Notes: generated by a model from the letters alone, not told the origin. 46,273 nucleotides of DNA from an uncultured Verrucomicrobiales bacterium (GCA_913060685.1 CAJXVQ010000002.1:1-46273), one strand, 5' to 3'. Positions 1 through 10,019 are shown, numbered from the stretch's first letter. A program made the numbers and translations.

Positions 1-48
1 CGAGATCAGCCTCGGTCTCGTGGGCTCGGAGATGTGTATAAGAGACAG
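1..48. other. Residual Nextera (Tn5) i7 adapter, left end
   Basis: Bases 30-48 are the 19-bp Tn5 mosaic end AGATGTGTATAAGAGACAG. They are preceded by the Nextera i7-side primer segment and an 8-base index, CAGCCTCG, which I recognise as the N710-type index. This is library adapter, not genome. The false peptide MGSEMCIRD arises from reading through it. The same adapter is present inverted at the other end of the contig. Confidence 0.98.
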
Positions 49-49
49 G

Positions 50-1234
50 GGGGAGTTTTTCGATGGCGGCTTGGGCAGTCGCAACTTTTGCTTCGAGGGT
101 GGCGAGTTGGGTTTGTTGAGACTTGGTGGGGGCGGGGATGTAGGGTTCGGAGTTGCCCGACTTTACGGCACGGCCGAACTCGGGGATGTTGTTAAAGAAG
201 GCGAGCATCTCGTAGTAGTTCTTCTGCGAGAGGGGATCGTATTTATGATCGTGGCAACGGGCGCATCCCATGGTGAGGCCAAGCCAAACGGTGCTGGTGG
301 TGTCAACGCGGTCGACGGCATTTTCGAGGAGGAATTCCTCGACGACGAGTCCGGCCTCGGAATTGTAGCGATGGTTGCGGTTGAAGCCGGTGGCGATCTT
401 TTGATCGAGGGTGGCGTTGGGGAGAAGGTCGCCGGCGAGCTGCTCGATGGTGAATTGATCAAAGGGTTTGTTGGCGTTGTAGGCCTCAATGACCCAGTCG
501 CGCCATCGCCACATGATACGAGGTCCGTCGTACTGATAGCCATCGGTGTCGGCGAAGCGAGCGGCTTCGAGCCAGGGAAGAGCCATCGTTTCGCCATAGC
601 GGGGGGAAGCGAGGAGGCGATCGACGGCACGTTCGTAGGCTCCGGGTTTATCGTCGGCGAGGAAGGCCGAGACTTCTTCGAGTGTGGGAGGGAGACCGGT
701 GAGGTCGAGGGTCACGCGGCGGAGAATCTTTTCGCGGGGGGCCTCGGGAGAAGGGCGGAGTTGTTTCCGGTCGAGGGTGCGAAGGATGAAGTGGTCGATG
801 GGGTTTTTGGGCCAGGCCGGACTGGAGACTTTGGGGAGCTTTGGGGTTTCGGGTTTGACAAAGGCCCAGTGCTTTTCCCATTTGGCACCTTGTTTGATCC
901 AGTCGCGGAGGGTTTGTTTTTCGATGGCGGTGAGTTGGTGGCGGGAATCGGGAGGGGGCATGACCTCGTCCGGATCACGATTGAGGATACGGTAGATCAG
1001 GTCGCTTTTGTCGGGTTTGCCGGGAACGATGGCCGGGAAGCCGTCGCGGTCGGCTTTGGCGTCCTCTTCCTGATCGAGGCGGAGTTTTGCTTCGCGGGTC
1101 TCGGAATCGGGTCCGTGACAAGCGAAACAGGCGTCGGAAAGGATGGGGAGGACGTCGCGATTGAAGCTGATTTCTCCCGTCGCTGATACGATCAAGATCA
1201 GAGTGAAAAGAAGAGAACGAGAGAAGAGAGCCAT
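50..1234 (-). CDS. PSCyt1-DUF1549 secreted protein (DUF1553-type), 3' end missing
   Basis: Read from the ATG at 1234, the protein starts with a hydrophobic signal peptide (about residues 1-20), then a cytochrome-c-like PSCyt1 domain with a CFACH heme-binding motif near residue 31. A DUF1549 domain follows, with the family's typical stretches LTGLPPT, SPRYGE and FDQFTIEQLAGDLLP. A second heme-like motif, CARCHDH, lies near residue 340. The frame runs open into the adapter at base 49, so the C-terminal DUF1553 part is lost at the contig edge, not by mutation. About 395 codons remain of a family that usually has 700-1100. These proteins are abundant in Planctomycetes and Verrucomicrobia, usually beside DUF1501 genes, and are thought to act in the cell envelope; their reaction is unknown. 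An AAAGGA ribosome-binding-like sequence lies about 10 nt before the ATG. Confidence 0.9.
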
Positions 1235-1413
1235 CGGGGGGAGATCCTTTCATACGAGGAAGGAGGTGGGAAGCTCTCGAAATTTGTCCGCTGAAAATTT
1301 CAAGGTCTGATTCCGGACTTGCGTCCGTCTTTGGCTTCTTCTTGATTGATTGTCACTCCGTGACGTTGATTTCGCTTGAAGTCGGGTGCGATTTCACGGC
1401 AAGCCTTGTGAAG

Positions 1414-2427
1414 ATGAGCGCGTTCATGGGTCTGACATTTCGCCAACTTCAATTACGGATGAAGGAGGAAGGGCTGAACCCGGTTCATGCCCCGGTGGTT
1501 TTTCGATCGCTTCACCGGAAGGCGGCGAGAATGACGAATCATGGGGATCGAGTCGATGAATGGCTGGCGAGGCATCCGGGAGTGGCTCCCGAAGTGGTGC
1601 GTGATATCGCGAGTGGAGATCAGGTGACGCGTAAGTTTCTTTTGCGATTGGAGGACGGGCGCGAGGTTGAAACAGTTTTGATGGGATACGAGGGGCGCTA
1701 TACGGCCTGTGTGAGCAGTCAGGTGGGGTGTGCGATGGGATGTGTCTTTTGTGCGACCGGAAAGATGGGGTTTCTCCGTCATCTCACGGCGGGAGAAATG
1801 GTGGCGCAGGTTCATTTTTTGAATGAACACTTGGCGGCGAATGAGAAGTCTCCGCTCCGGAATGTCGTGATGATGGGGATGGGCGAACCCTTGCACAATT
1901 TCGGGCCGGTGATGGCTGCGCTTGATGTGATCACCGACGCGCGTGGGGTGGGAATTGCGCCCACGAGGGTGAGCATCAGCACGGTGGGGCATATTCCGGG
2001 GATTCAGAAACTGGCGGCTTTGAAGCGGAAGTATTCTCTCGCGGTCAGTTTGCATGGCGCGAGCGATGAAGAACGTGGGGCTTTGATCCCCGTGAACAAG
2101 CGCTGGCCGATTCGTCAGTTGTTGGAGGCGTGCCGATCTTACTCCGAGGTGACCGGTCAGAAGGTCCTCATTTCCTGGACGCTCATCGCGGGTGCGAATG
2201 ATAGTGACGATCATGCCACCCGTCTTGCGGAGCTGCTGCGTGGGATGAAGGTGCAAGTGAATCTCATTCCGCTGAATCCGACCGAGGATTTTGAAGGTCG
2301 TCCGCCATCTGATGAGAGGACTTTGGAATTTCAGCGGATTTTAAGGGAGTCGGGAGGGCTGCCGGTTACGATTCGCCAGCGCCGGGGGATTGATGTTGGA
2401 GCGGGTTGCGGACAGTTGGCGGGTTAG
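1414..2427 (+). CDS. rlmN: 23S rRNA (adenine-2503-C2)-methyltransferase RlmN
   Basis: Radical-SAM enzyme that methylates C2 of A2503 in 23S rRNA and A37 of some tRNAs. The protein, numbered from the ATG at 1414 (337 aa), shows the CxxxCxxC iron-sulfur motif at C106, C110 and C113. C99 lies seven residues before the cluster, as does C118 in the E. coli enzyme, and C332 near the C terminus matches the methyl-carrying C355 of E. coli. GMGEPL (SAM binding), SVSLHGA-type and SISTVGHIPG segments are also present. A TTG at 1342 would add 24 residues. I prefer 1414 because the RlmN-like N-terminal domain begins just after it and because the 1342-1413 stretch holds a small hairpin (GTCAC TCC GTGAC, 1352-1364). 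It stands alone, divergent from the gene at 1234 and convergent with the next gene. Confidence 0.95.
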   Translation: MSAFMGLTFRQLQLRMKEEGLNPVHAPVVFRSLHRKAARMTNHGDRVDEWLARHPGVAPEVVRDIASGDQVTRKFLLRLEDGREVETVLMGYEGRYTACVSSQVGCAMGCVFCATGKMGFLRHLTAGEMVAQVHFLNEHLAANEKSPLRNVVMMGMGEPLHNFGPVMAALDVITDARGVGIAPTRVSISTVGHIPGIQKLAALKRKYSLAVSLHGASDEERGALIPVNKRWPIRQLLEACRSYSEVTGQKVLISWTLIAGANDSDDHATRLAELLRGMKVQVNLIPLNPTEDFEGRPPSDERTLEFQRILRESGGLPVTIRQRRGIDVGAGCGQLAG

Positions 2428-2521
2428 CTTTTTTGTGGTGGCAGAGGTGGCTCGTCATTGAAAAGGTCCGGCTCAGGCGTCTCCGGCGTCTGTTGGGTCA
2501 AACCCGTGGAGATTTTCCCTG

Positions 2522-5500
2522 TTAATCCGGAAGGGAGTCTCGATCAGGGTCGAGGGAGGAGACTTTGGTGGGGATTTGCACGGCGTTGCCATCGTTATAA
2601 AGAGTGATGACTTCGGCGGGGGTGAGGACGCGGTTCCAGATGGCGACTTCGTCGATGAGACCATCGAAGTTACGACCGGTTCCGGAGCGGTGACCGCCGA
2701 TGACGAGGCCTCCGTTTTCCGCGACTGGTGCTGCGATGGGGAGGATGTGCTCGATGACGAGAGTGCCATTGAGGAAGAGTTGGAGCTTGGAGGTGTCGAA
2801 AGTGACAACGACGTGGGTCCAGTCGGAGAAAAGGGTGCGGGCGACCTCAAAATTGAATCCTCCCTGGCCAATCATTCCGGGGGCCTGCTGTGAACCGACC
2901 GCTCTGGGAACGAGGGTTTCGGTAGAGAGTTGGAGCTTGATTTTTTCGGGATCCGAAGTCGTGCGGAGCCCGACAGATATAGCGTAGCCGGTGGTGGAGG
3001 CGCTGGGGAGGTTGGCGTGGTTGTTCACCTTGGTCTCGAGAATGAAGTGCCGTTCCGATGATCCATGCGCGGGGAGGGTGGTGGCCTTGCACCAGCTGGA
3101 AGCGGTGTAGACGGCGGTGTTGTCATCGAGGAAACTGCGGGGGACGCTGAAGTATTGGTCGCCGGCGCGGGAGAGGTTGAGGGCACCGCCGCGGACACCT
3201 TTGGCGGGATCGATGGTGGCTCCGTTTTCGAGAGTGCCGTCGATGCGGTCGCCGAGGACGGAGGAGTTCGTGGTGTCGCCATCGAAGGTCCAGAGGGCGC
3301 GGAGGTCTTCGGCGAGGCCTTTGCCAACTTTGGGAGAAAGGTCGGTATAGGGTATGGTCATTTCCAAATTGGTGACGCCATCGGCATCGAGGTATCGGAC
3401 GGTGAGTTCGGGGATACTTTTGGAGGTATCGGCGGTCATGGTAAGGAATTGGTTTTGGCGCTCCCGGCTCCACTCGATGGACGGGTGGTAAACGTTGAGG
3501 GAGGCGATGACGCTTTTGTGCCCGGGCGACATGATGAAGTCGTGGAGGTCGTAGCCGACGCGTTGCGGGTGGCGAAGGTAGCGGGCGACGTGGATGTCTC
3601 CGCCGAAGAGGACAACGCCGGGGATCTTTTCGTTTTTGATGGTGTCAAGAAGAGCATCGCGTTCGGTGTAGTAGGTGAACATGTCATCGGTTTCGCTGTT
3701 CTTTTTGTCCTGCCAGATTTGGCCTTGAAGGATGACTTTGAAGGGGGCCTTGGAATTACGAATGGCATCGAGGATCCACTGCCACTGGATGGAGCCGAAG
3801 CAGGTCGATTGGTTGGGATCGACGGGAGAAGGGGCGGTTTGTGAGAACCAGCGGGGGTCGAGGAGGAAGACCTCCATCGCGCCCATATCGACCTTGTGGT
3901 AGACGCCTTCGTGATTGAGGCCGTATTTATCGTGGGCGCGATATTCGGTGAAAGCCTTGCGGGTTCGGACCTTGCGATCCGCAGCACTGAGTCCGTTGCC
4001 GTTGTTGAGTCCGAAATCGTGATCATCCCAGGTGCCGACGGTGGAAACGCTTTTTCCGAGGGCCGCGAGGGAAGTGACCTTGAGAAAATGACGATGCTTT
4101 TGGCGGATGAGAGTGAGATCGGCGGTGTCGATGTAGGGCGTGTCTCCGGAGAGGCAAAGGAGGTCGAGATTGTGCTTGGCCATTTCTTCCCAGACCCGGA
4201 AGGAAGTGTCATTGGCGCAAGAGATGAAGCCAGCGGTGACGACCTTGCCCATGCGTGCGGTGGAGACGGTCGTGAATTTGTGATCGGCATCATCACCTGC
4301 AAAGAGTGTGGTGGTGGTATCGGCGTTTACCCTTTCGATTTTGTAGCGGTAGGTGGTTTCGGGAGTGAGTGCGGTGAGGTGGAATTTGGCAACGTGGTCG
4401 TTTGCGGCGAGGCTCTGCGAGTCCGTGGAAGTGACGGCGACGCCGGCGGGAGTCATGGCGGTGAGGCGGAGGTTGATTTCCTGCTGACCGGGGCTGTAGA
4501 GAAAGTAAGCCTCTGTGGTTTTAACGGTGCCGAGGTATGGGCCGAGGGGATCGGTGGGTCCATCGATATTGATGGTGATTTGTTGAGTCGTGGCGATGGT
4601 GTTGTTGAGCGCAACGAGGGTGAAGGTCTTTGGGGAGTTGATGACGACCGATTGGCTGCTGGAAGGGGCGAGGTTGTTGAGTCCGTCAACGATGGTTACG
4701 GAAGTGGCGTCGGTGACATCCCACGCGAGGGTGGTGGCTCCGCCGAGGAGGACCGTATCAGGAGTGGCGGTGAAGGAAGTGATGGTTGGCGCAGCAGGTC
4801 CCGGATCGGGGCTGCCGAGTGGATGTCCGTTGAGGCCGAGGGCGAAGACGGTGGCGAGTTCAGTGGTGTCGAGGGCGCGATCCCAGAGGGCGACTTCGTC
4901 GATGAGTCCATCGAATCCGCGATTGGTGGTGCTGCTTCGGGGGGCTCCGAAGTTCAATCCATTTCCGTTGAGGTTGGCGGTGGGGATGGTGAGATTGCCG
5001 AGGTGTGAGCCATCGAGATACGTGCTGATGGTGGTGGATCCGCCAGCGGAAGTGTAGGTCTGGGCGACGTGGTGCCAGCCGGGAATGGCGGCGTCGGCGA
5101 TGTCGAGGGACGGGCCCTGGGTGTAGGACTGGCCGTCGTTGAGCCCGCTGTCTCCGAGCCCGAGGTCGCGGATGCCAAATGAGACATCGAAGTCGTTGCT
5201 GGACTCAAAAACGAAGTGTCGCTTTGAGCCGCTGGGCGAGGTGATGGGATCATTGAGACGATACCAGGCGCTGATGGTGAAATTCTCGCCAAGGGTGGTT
5301 CCGGTTCCGAAGCTGGCGACGAGATTCATGTGGTCGTTGTCGGCCCCTTGAAGTGACATGGCCTTGCCGACCCGGCCTCCGGAAGTGGCGGCGGTGGGTG
5401 AGTTGACGGCGGTGCCATCGGGAAGGGAGCCGGAGGCGTTGGCATAGTCGGATTCGAAGGGGTAGTAGCCGACGAGATTAGCGTCGACGGTGGCTTCAAG

Positions 5501-5545
5501 AGGAGTCAGGCCGAGGGCGATGAGGAGGACGAGTTTACGGAGCAT
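2522..5545 (-). CDS. Secreted PhoD-like metallophosphatase flanked by two LamG domains
   Basis: A 1007-aa protein with a signal peptide (about residues 1-19). A LamG/concanavalin-like domain spans about 25-240, an Ig-like stretch about 250-328, and a purple-acid-phosphatase-type N-domain about 335-427. A PhoD-like catalytic domain covers about 432-700, and a second LamG domain about 745-985. Metal-ligand motifs are visible: SGDTPYID (466-473), TWDDHD (505-510) and GGDIHV (648-653). It probably hydrolyses phosphodiesters or phosphomonoesters outside the cytoplasm, with the LamG domains binding polymers or surfaces; the substrate is not predictable. The C terminus ends in DPDRDSLPD. That resembles the start of the calcium-binding DxDxDGLPD linkers common in these bacteria, which normally continue further, so the tail may have been shortened. 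The gene is divergent from the FG-GAP gene across 260 bp. Confidence 0.88.
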   Translation of the reverse strand: MLRKLVLLIALGLTPLEATVDANLVGYYPFESDYANASGSLPDGTAVNSPTAATSGGRVGKAMSLQGADNDHMNLVASFGTGTTLGENFTISAWYRLNDPITSPSGSKRHFVFESSNDFDVSFGIRDLGLGDSGLNDGQSYTQGPSLDIADAAIPGWHHVAQTYTSAGGSTTISTYLDGSHLGNLTIPTANLNGNGLNFGAPRSSTTNRGFDGLIDEVALWDRALDTTELATVFALGLNGHPLGSPDPGPAAPTITSFTATPDTVLLGGATTLAWDVTDATSVTIVDGLNNLAPSSSQSVVINSPKTFTLVALNNTIATTQQITINIDGPTDPLGPYLGTVKTTEAYFLYSPGQQEINLRLTAMTPAGVAVTSTDSQSLAANDHVAKFHLTALTPETTYRYKIERVNADTTTTLFAGDDADHKFTTVSTARMGKVVTAGFISCANDTSFRVWEEMAKHNLDLLCLSGDTPYIDTADLTLIRQKHRHFLKVTSLAALGKSVSTVGTWDDHDFGLNNGNGLSAADRKVRTRKAFTEYRAHDKYGLNHEGVYHKVDMGAMEVFLLDPRWFSQTAPSPVDPNQSTCFGSIQWQWILDAIRNSKAPFKVILQGQIWQDKKNSETDDMFTYYTERDALLDTIKNEKIPGVVLFGGDIHVARYLRHPQRVGYDLHDFIMSPGHKSVIASLNVYHPSIEWSRERQNQFLTMTADTSKSIPELTVRYLDADGVTNLEMTIPYTDLSPKVGKGLAEDLRALWTFDGDTTNSSVLGDRIDGTLENGATIDPAKGVRGGALNLSRAGDQYFSVPRSFLDDNTAVYTASSWCKATTLPAHGSSERHFILETKVNNHANLPSASTTGYAISVGLRTTSDPEKIKLQLSTETLVPRAVGSQQAPGMIGQGGFNFEVARTLFSDWTHVVVTFDTSKLQLFLNGTLVIEHILPIAAPVAENGGLVIGGHRSGTGRNFDGLIDEVAIWNRVLTPAEVITLYNDGNAVQIPTKVSSLDPDRDSLPD

Positions 5546-5805
5546 TTGATGGAGGGCGGATTGGAGCTGACCTTGGGGTGATGCGGATCATCTCGCGGAG
5601 GAGATGGCGTTTTTGAGCGCGTGTTTGATGAGAGGCTGTCACGGCTTGTGGGGGAGTTTATGATGAATTGCTATCGCTACCCAAGCCTTCAAAATTTCAC
5701 GGCTGAAGTAAGGGAGAACGAGGTTTTCGGTTCTGCGTGAATCGTCGTGGGTGGATGGATTTGCTTGATTTGATTGAAGCTGTAGGATGATCTTCGAACT
5801 CCAGT

Positions 5806-8154
5806 ATGAAGAGAACCTATCACAGAGCCATTGTCGGAAATGTCAGGGGAGCCACTTTGATCGTGATGACTATCCTAGGGCTGGGATGCCTTGTCTGGTT
5901 TTTTGTCAATCGGAGTGAGCCATCACCAGTCGACGAAGAGGAGAACGCTGGAACAAAATCTGAGTGGCCCGAGCCGGCAAATGCCCAATCGGCGGATCAT
6001 CAGCGGATGCTTGCTGAGTTGGCGGAAATTTTGGGGAAGACACCTGACGAGAATATTTGGCTGGGCGACCAAAAGGCGCGTCAATTACGCGCAGAGCTTA
6101 AGGGGCTGCCAGCCGATGCTCCGCTTTCCAAGATTGGCCAAGTGAAGACAGACTTGGCAAAGGCCGAGCTCAGATTGGGAAACGAAAAGGAAGCCATCCA
6201 ATTGCTGAGAGAGTGCGATACGGAATTGATTCCGAAGTTGGCGCAGGGATGGCCAAGAGCCCAGGCTTTGGCGGTTTCGAATTCACTGAGGTTCAATCTC
6301 GCGGTGGCCTACATGCGTCTGGGTGAGACGGAGAATTGTTGCCAGCGGAATTTGCCGGAGAGCTGTATCATGCCGATTCAAGGACAAGGAATTCACACCA
6401 ATCAACGGGGGTCGCGAAATGCCATCGCTTATTTCACAGCGATTCTCAAAAACTCAGAGGGTCAATCGATTGATCGCTTGCGATCCCGCTGGCTGCTGAA
6501 CATCGCCTATATGACGATTGGCGGGTATCCTCAGGATGTTCCGGCCGAGCACCTGATTCCAATGGATGCGCTTATGTCTTCGGAGCCGTTCCCCCACTTT
6601 TCCAATGTGGCAGGAAAGCTCGGGCTGGGGACCTATAGTCTTTCCGGGGGCACGATTGCGGATGATTTTGACAACGATGGGAATCTCGATCTTGTCGTTT
6701 CGTGCTTCGATCCTTCCGGGCAGATCAAGCTGTTTTGCAACAATGGCGACGGGAGTTTTACGGATCGCACGAACGATGCCGGGCTCTCCGGAATTACGGG
6801 AGGGCTGAATCTGGTTCAGGCTGATTTTGATAATGATGGCTGGCTCGATATCTTGGTTTTGCGTGGAGCGTGGCTTGGTGGAAACGGACGGCATCCCAAT
6901 TCCCTTCTCCGCAATGACGGAGTGGCCGGAGCTGCGCAATTTACTGATGTCACATTTTCAAGTGGTCTCGGAGAGGTGCATCAGCCGACCCAGACGGCAG
7001 CTTGGGCTGATTTTGATCATGATGGTGATTTAGACCTTTATATCGGAAATGAAGCCGGGGCGAATGCGGGTAAGGACGCGCCCAGTCAGTTGTTTCGAAA
7101 TAATGGGGATGGAACTTTCACTGATATCGCTTCGACTGCAGGCGTGACCAATGACCGGTTTACCAAGGCGGTTGTGTGGGGAGACTACGATGGTGACCGC
7201 TATCCCGATCTCTATGTGTCCAACTTTCTGGATCAAAATCGGATCTATCACAATAATGGCGACGGCACCTTTACCGACCTCGCTGTCGAGTTGGGGGTGA
7301 CCTCACCTCTCGAAAGTTTTCCTGCCTGGTTTTGGGATTTTGACAATGATGGGAATCTCGACATCTATGCTTCCTCCTGGGCCGGAGATATTGGTGCCCT
7401 GGCTGCCGATGCCTTGAATTTGCCCCATAAGGCGGAGATGGATTGCCTCTATCGTGGTGATGGTCAGGGCGGGTTTGAGAACGTCGCCAAGAGAATGGGC
7501 CTGACCCGGCCGACCGGGCCCATGGGATCGAACTTTGGTGATCTCAATGGCGATGGATTTCTGGATTTCTATCTGGGAACAGGGGAGCCCAAGTTTATGA
7601 ACTTGATGCCTAACGTGATGTTCCTGAACAGAGGGGGAGAGAAATTTGTGGATGTGACAAAATCAGGTGGCTTTGGGCATCTCCAAAAAGGACATGCCGT
7701 TGTTTTTGCGGATCTGGATAACGATGGCGATCAGGATGTTTTTGAACAGATGGGTGGAGCGTATCCGGGAGATCAATTCTTCGATGCTCTTTATGAAAAT
7801 CCGGGGATGGGGAACAACTGGATCACTCTCAGATTGATTGGAGTCGATTCCAACAAGTCGGCGATTGGGGCGCGGATCAAGGTCGATGTGATTGAGAATG
7901 AATCCGGGCAGCGCCGGAGCATCTTTAAGTGGGTGGGCAGCGGCGGAAGCTTTGGGGCCAATCCGCTTCGGCAAAATATTGGGCTGGGGAGTGCCGGGAA
8001 GATTGAGAAGCTGGAAGTTTTTTGGCCGACCACGGGAAAGACTCAAGAGTGGGCCAAGGTTACTCTGAACTCTGCGATTGTGATCACCGAGGGGCAGGAT
8101 CAATTGGTGGTTGGAAAATCCAAGAGCATGATGTTGAAGTCTGCGGCTGAGTGA
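5806..8154 (+). CDS. Membrane-anchored FG-GAP/VCBS repeat protein with C-terminal ASPIC/UnbV domain (CRTAC1-like)
   Basis: A 782-aa protein. An N-terminal membrane anchor (about residues 15-34) is followed by a helical, TPR-like region (about 65-240). Then comes a beta-propeller built from FG-GAP/VCBS repeats. At least seven calcium-binding DxDxDG-type loops can be read, for example DFDNDGNLD (287-295), DFDNDGWLD, DFDHDGDLD and DLNGDGFLD. The C-terminal section (about 695-765), with SAIGARIKV and LRQNIGLG, is the ASPIC/UnbV domain. This combination is the CRTAC1 family, very common in Verrucomicrobia and Planctomycetes and presumed to act at the cell surface in binding or adhesion. No enzymatic residues are evident. 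The gene is monocistronic. A weak GGTTT/AAACC inverted repeat lies about 20 bp after the stop and may help termination. Confidence 0.9.
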   Translation: MKRTYHRAIVGNVRGATLIVMTILGLGCLVWFFVNRSEPSPVDEEENAGTKSEWPEPANAQSADHQRMLAELAEILGKTPDENIWLGDQKARQLRAELKGLPADAPLSKIGQVKTDLAKAELRLGNEKEAIQLLRECDTELIPKLAQGWPRAQALAVSNSLRFNLAVAYMRLGETENCCQRNLPESCIMPIQGQGIHTNQRGSRNAIAYFTAILKNSEGQSIDRLRSRWLLNIAYMTIGGYPQDVPAEHLIPMDALMSSEPFPHFSNVAGKLGLGTYSLSGGTIADDFDNDGNLDLVVSCFDPSGQIKLFCNNGDGSFTDRTNDAGLSGITGGLNLVQADFDNDGWLDILVLRGAWLGGNGRHPNSLLRNDGVAGAAQFTDVTFSSGLGEVHQPTQTAAWADFDHDGDLDLYIGNEAGANAGKDAPSQLFRNNGDGTFTDIASTAGVTNDRFTKAVVWGDYDGDRYPDLYVSNFLDQNRIYHNNGDGTFTDLAVELGVTSPLESFPAWFWDFDNDGNLDIYASSWAGDIGALAADALNLPHKAEMDCLYRGDGQGGFENVAKRMGLTRPTGPMGSNFGDLNGDGFLDFYLGTGEPKFMNLMPNVMFLNRGGEKFVDVTKSGGFGHLQKGHAVVFADLDNDGDQDVFEQMGGAYPGDQFFDALYENPGMGNNWITLRLIGVDSNKSAIGARIKVDVIENESGQRRSIFKWVGSGGSFGANPLRQNIGLGSAGKIEKLEVFWPTTGKTQEWAKVTLNSAIVITEGQDQLVVGKSKSMMLKSAAE

Positions 8155-8274
8155 ACTCGCCAGAATTTTCCTATGGTTTTTAACAAACCGTCAGGTGAGG
8201 TGTCAATTTTCTGAGGCGGGCAATACGGGCGATCTTGAACGAGCTTAATTTTTCCATTGTCTTTTTTAGGGCTG

Positions 8275-8577
8275 TTACTGCTTCTCGAAATAGTCCGGAG
8301 TTCCGCACGGGGCGTAGTCCTTGATGTCGGAGTAGGGAGCCCAGAGGCCGAGTTCGTTCACAAAATGGGCGAGTGCGGTGAAGTCATGCTTCTTGTATTG
8401 TGCCTCGGGAAGAGCGGGGGTGGTGCGGAGGCCGTTGCAAGGGAAGCAGACCTCGATGGTTCTTTTGGGAACGCCTTTCTGATCGCAGAAGATGAAGATT
8501 TGGTGGGGCGAGGAGCACGCGACGTTTGGCGCGGGTTCGGTCTCTAAGAAGACGAGATTGAGGAGTCTCTTCTTCAT
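8275..8577 (-). CDS. Small hypothetical protein with paired cysteines
   Basis: A 100-aa reading frame lies 47 bp downstream of the DUF1552 gene on the same strand. Its composition looks more protein-like than that of the overlapping plus-strand frame. It contains an SSPHQIFIFCDQKG beta-type segment and then EVCFPCNGL with a CxxC pair, followed by an aromatic, charged C terminus. It resembles the C-terminal part of short secreted or cytoplasmic proteins of Verrucomicrobia that carry a similar CxxC, but I cannot name a family. There is no signal peptide and no convincing ribosome-binding site. The frame stays open upstream of the ATG, so this may be the remnant of a longer gene. No function is assigned. 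Confidence 0.5.
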   Translation of the reverse strand: MKKRLLNLVFLETEPAPNVACSSPHQIFIFCDQKGVPKRTIEVCFPCNGLRTTPALPEAQYKKHDFTALAHFVNELGLWAPYSDIKDYAPCGTPDYFEKQ

Positions 8578-8624
8578 GGGGGAGATGGGCCGGGTTTTTG
8601 AAGCGGACAGGACGTCCGCGTTCT

Positions 8625-10019
8625 TTAGAGGCCGCGGAGCTCCCGGTCGGCGTTGCCGATGGATTTGGTGGGGACGCCCATGCGTTTCATCATGCCGACG
8701 TAGAGGCTGGCGAGGGGAGCGTTGTCATCGGTCTTGAGATGGCGACCGGTTTTGAGTTGGCCGTTGGCTCCTCCGGCGAGGACGACGGGAATGTCTTTGG
8801 TGGCGTGGGCATTGCCATCGCGGATGCCGGAGCCGAAGAGGACCATGGAGTTGTCGAGGACGTTGGAGTTGCCCTCGGGGAGGCTCTTCATTTTTTGAAG
8901 AAGGTAGGCGAGCTGCGCGGAGTGCCAGGTGTTGATGCGCTCGTATTGGTCGAGCTGTTTGGAGTCGCCCTTATGGTGCGAGATGGAGTGGTGGCCGCCG
9001 CTGACTCCATCGAGGAATGAAAAGTTTTTTCCGGAGACGGCGTTGCCAAACATGAAGGTGGCGACGCGGGTGGAGTCGGTCCAGAAGGCCAATGCGATGA
9101 GGTCGAGCATGAGGCGGGCGTGCTCGGTGTGGTCGATGCGTTGGACGGAGCCGAGGCCCTTTTTGTTCCCACCCATGGCGGTGCCGATGCGCTTGTTGAG
9201 GGCGGCGAGTTGGCGGGCCGCGTCTTCGCTGATGTTTTGTCCGGCCCCGATTTGTGAGGCTTCGTTTTCAATGCGACGTTCGACTTCGCGGACGCTTTCG
9301 AGGTATTGTTCGAGCTTGTGCTTGTCCTCGGTACCGAGGGTGCGCTTGAGCGAGTTGGCGTCTTCGAGGACGATGTCGATTACGGATTGGTCCTCGGATT
9401 TCCCCTTGCCGGATTTGTCGGTGTTTCGGAAGAGCCGGTCAAAAGCGCTCTGCGGGTTGATTTCGCAAGGGAGGGGGACGTCGGGCTTCTTCCACGAAAT
9501 GTGGGAGCCGTAGAGGCGGGTCAGATTGACGTTGCGGTCGACACCGGAGGTGATGGGCTCGGTGCCGAGTTCCATGGAGGGGAGCTTGGTCTGGCGACCA
9601 ATGGCTTCGGCGGCGAGCTGGTCGATGGAGATTCCGTTAGCGGAGACATCGGAGCCTTCAGTGGAGGCAATGGTGGTGCAGGTGAGCCAGCCGGCGGTTT
9701 TGTAGTAGTGGCCGTCACCCTTGTGGGAGGGTTTGTTGGTGAGCCCGCTGATCACGGTGAGGTGTTCTTTGATGGCCTCGAGCGGGCTCAGGATGGGGGA
9801 AAGCTTGAAGGATTTACCGCTACCGCTGGGAGTCCATTTGTCGGGGCGGACGCCGTTGGGCATGAAGAGGCAGGCCATGCGGACAGGGTCACCGGAGGAG
9901 GCGGCCTGTCCGTAGAGGGGGCGCATTGCTTCCAGGAAGGGAAGGGCGAGGGTGGCGCCGGCGCCGCGGAGGAGTTGGCGGCGGGAGAGTTGCCAGCGCT
10001 TGGTTTGGATGTGAGCCAT
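8625..10019 (-). CDS. DUF1552 family secreted protein (Tat signal)
   Basis: A 464-aa protein. The N terminus carries a twin-arginine signal (SRRQLLRGAGATLALPFLEA, about residues 12-31), so export is probably folded and Tat-dependent. The rest fits DUF1552 throughout, with FMPNGVRPDKW, LTVISGL, FWTDSTRVATFMFGNA and the C-terminal GSGIRDGNAHATKDIPVVLAGG block typical of the family. DUF1552 genes normally sit beside a DUF1587/1592/1588/1585 partner, as at 34230-38983 in this window. Here that partner is missing on either side, so this copy is an orphan. The biochemical role of the family is unknown; it is predicted to act in the periplasm or at the cell surface. Transcription probably continues into the small gene at 8577. 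Confidence 0.9.
   Translation of the reverse strand: MAHIQTKRWQLSRRQLLRGAGATLALPFLEAMRPLYGQAASSGDPVRMACLFMPNGVRPDKWTPSGSGKSFKLSPILSPLEAIKEHLTVISGLTNKPSHKGDGHYYKTAGWLTCTTIASTEGSDVSANGISIDQLAAEAIGRQTKLPSMELGTEPITSGVDRNVNLTRLYGSHISWKKPDVPLPCEINPQSAFDRLFRNTDKSGKGKSEDQSVIDIVLEDANSLKRTLGTEDKHKLEQYLESVREVERRIENEASQIGAGQNISEDAARQLAALNKRIGTAMGGNKKGLGSVQRIDHTEHARLMLDLIALAFWTDSTRVATFMFGNAVSGKNFSFLDGVSGGHHSISHHKGDSKQLDQYERINTWHSAQLAYLLQKMKSLPEGNSNVLDNSMVLFGSGIRDGNAHATKDIPVVLAGGANGQLKTGRHLKTDDNAPLASLYVGMMKRMGVPTKSIGNADRELRGL

Noticed and set aside
20-1186. 388-aa plus-strand reading frame starting in the adapter
   Set aside because: It begins in adapter sequence and is the antisense of a clear PSCyt1-DUF1549 gene; low-complexity glycine/valine content.
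3065-5008. Long plus-strand frames opposite the PhoD gene
   Set aside because: Antisense shadows of a high-GC gene with recognisable domains on the minus strand; no domain or start signal.
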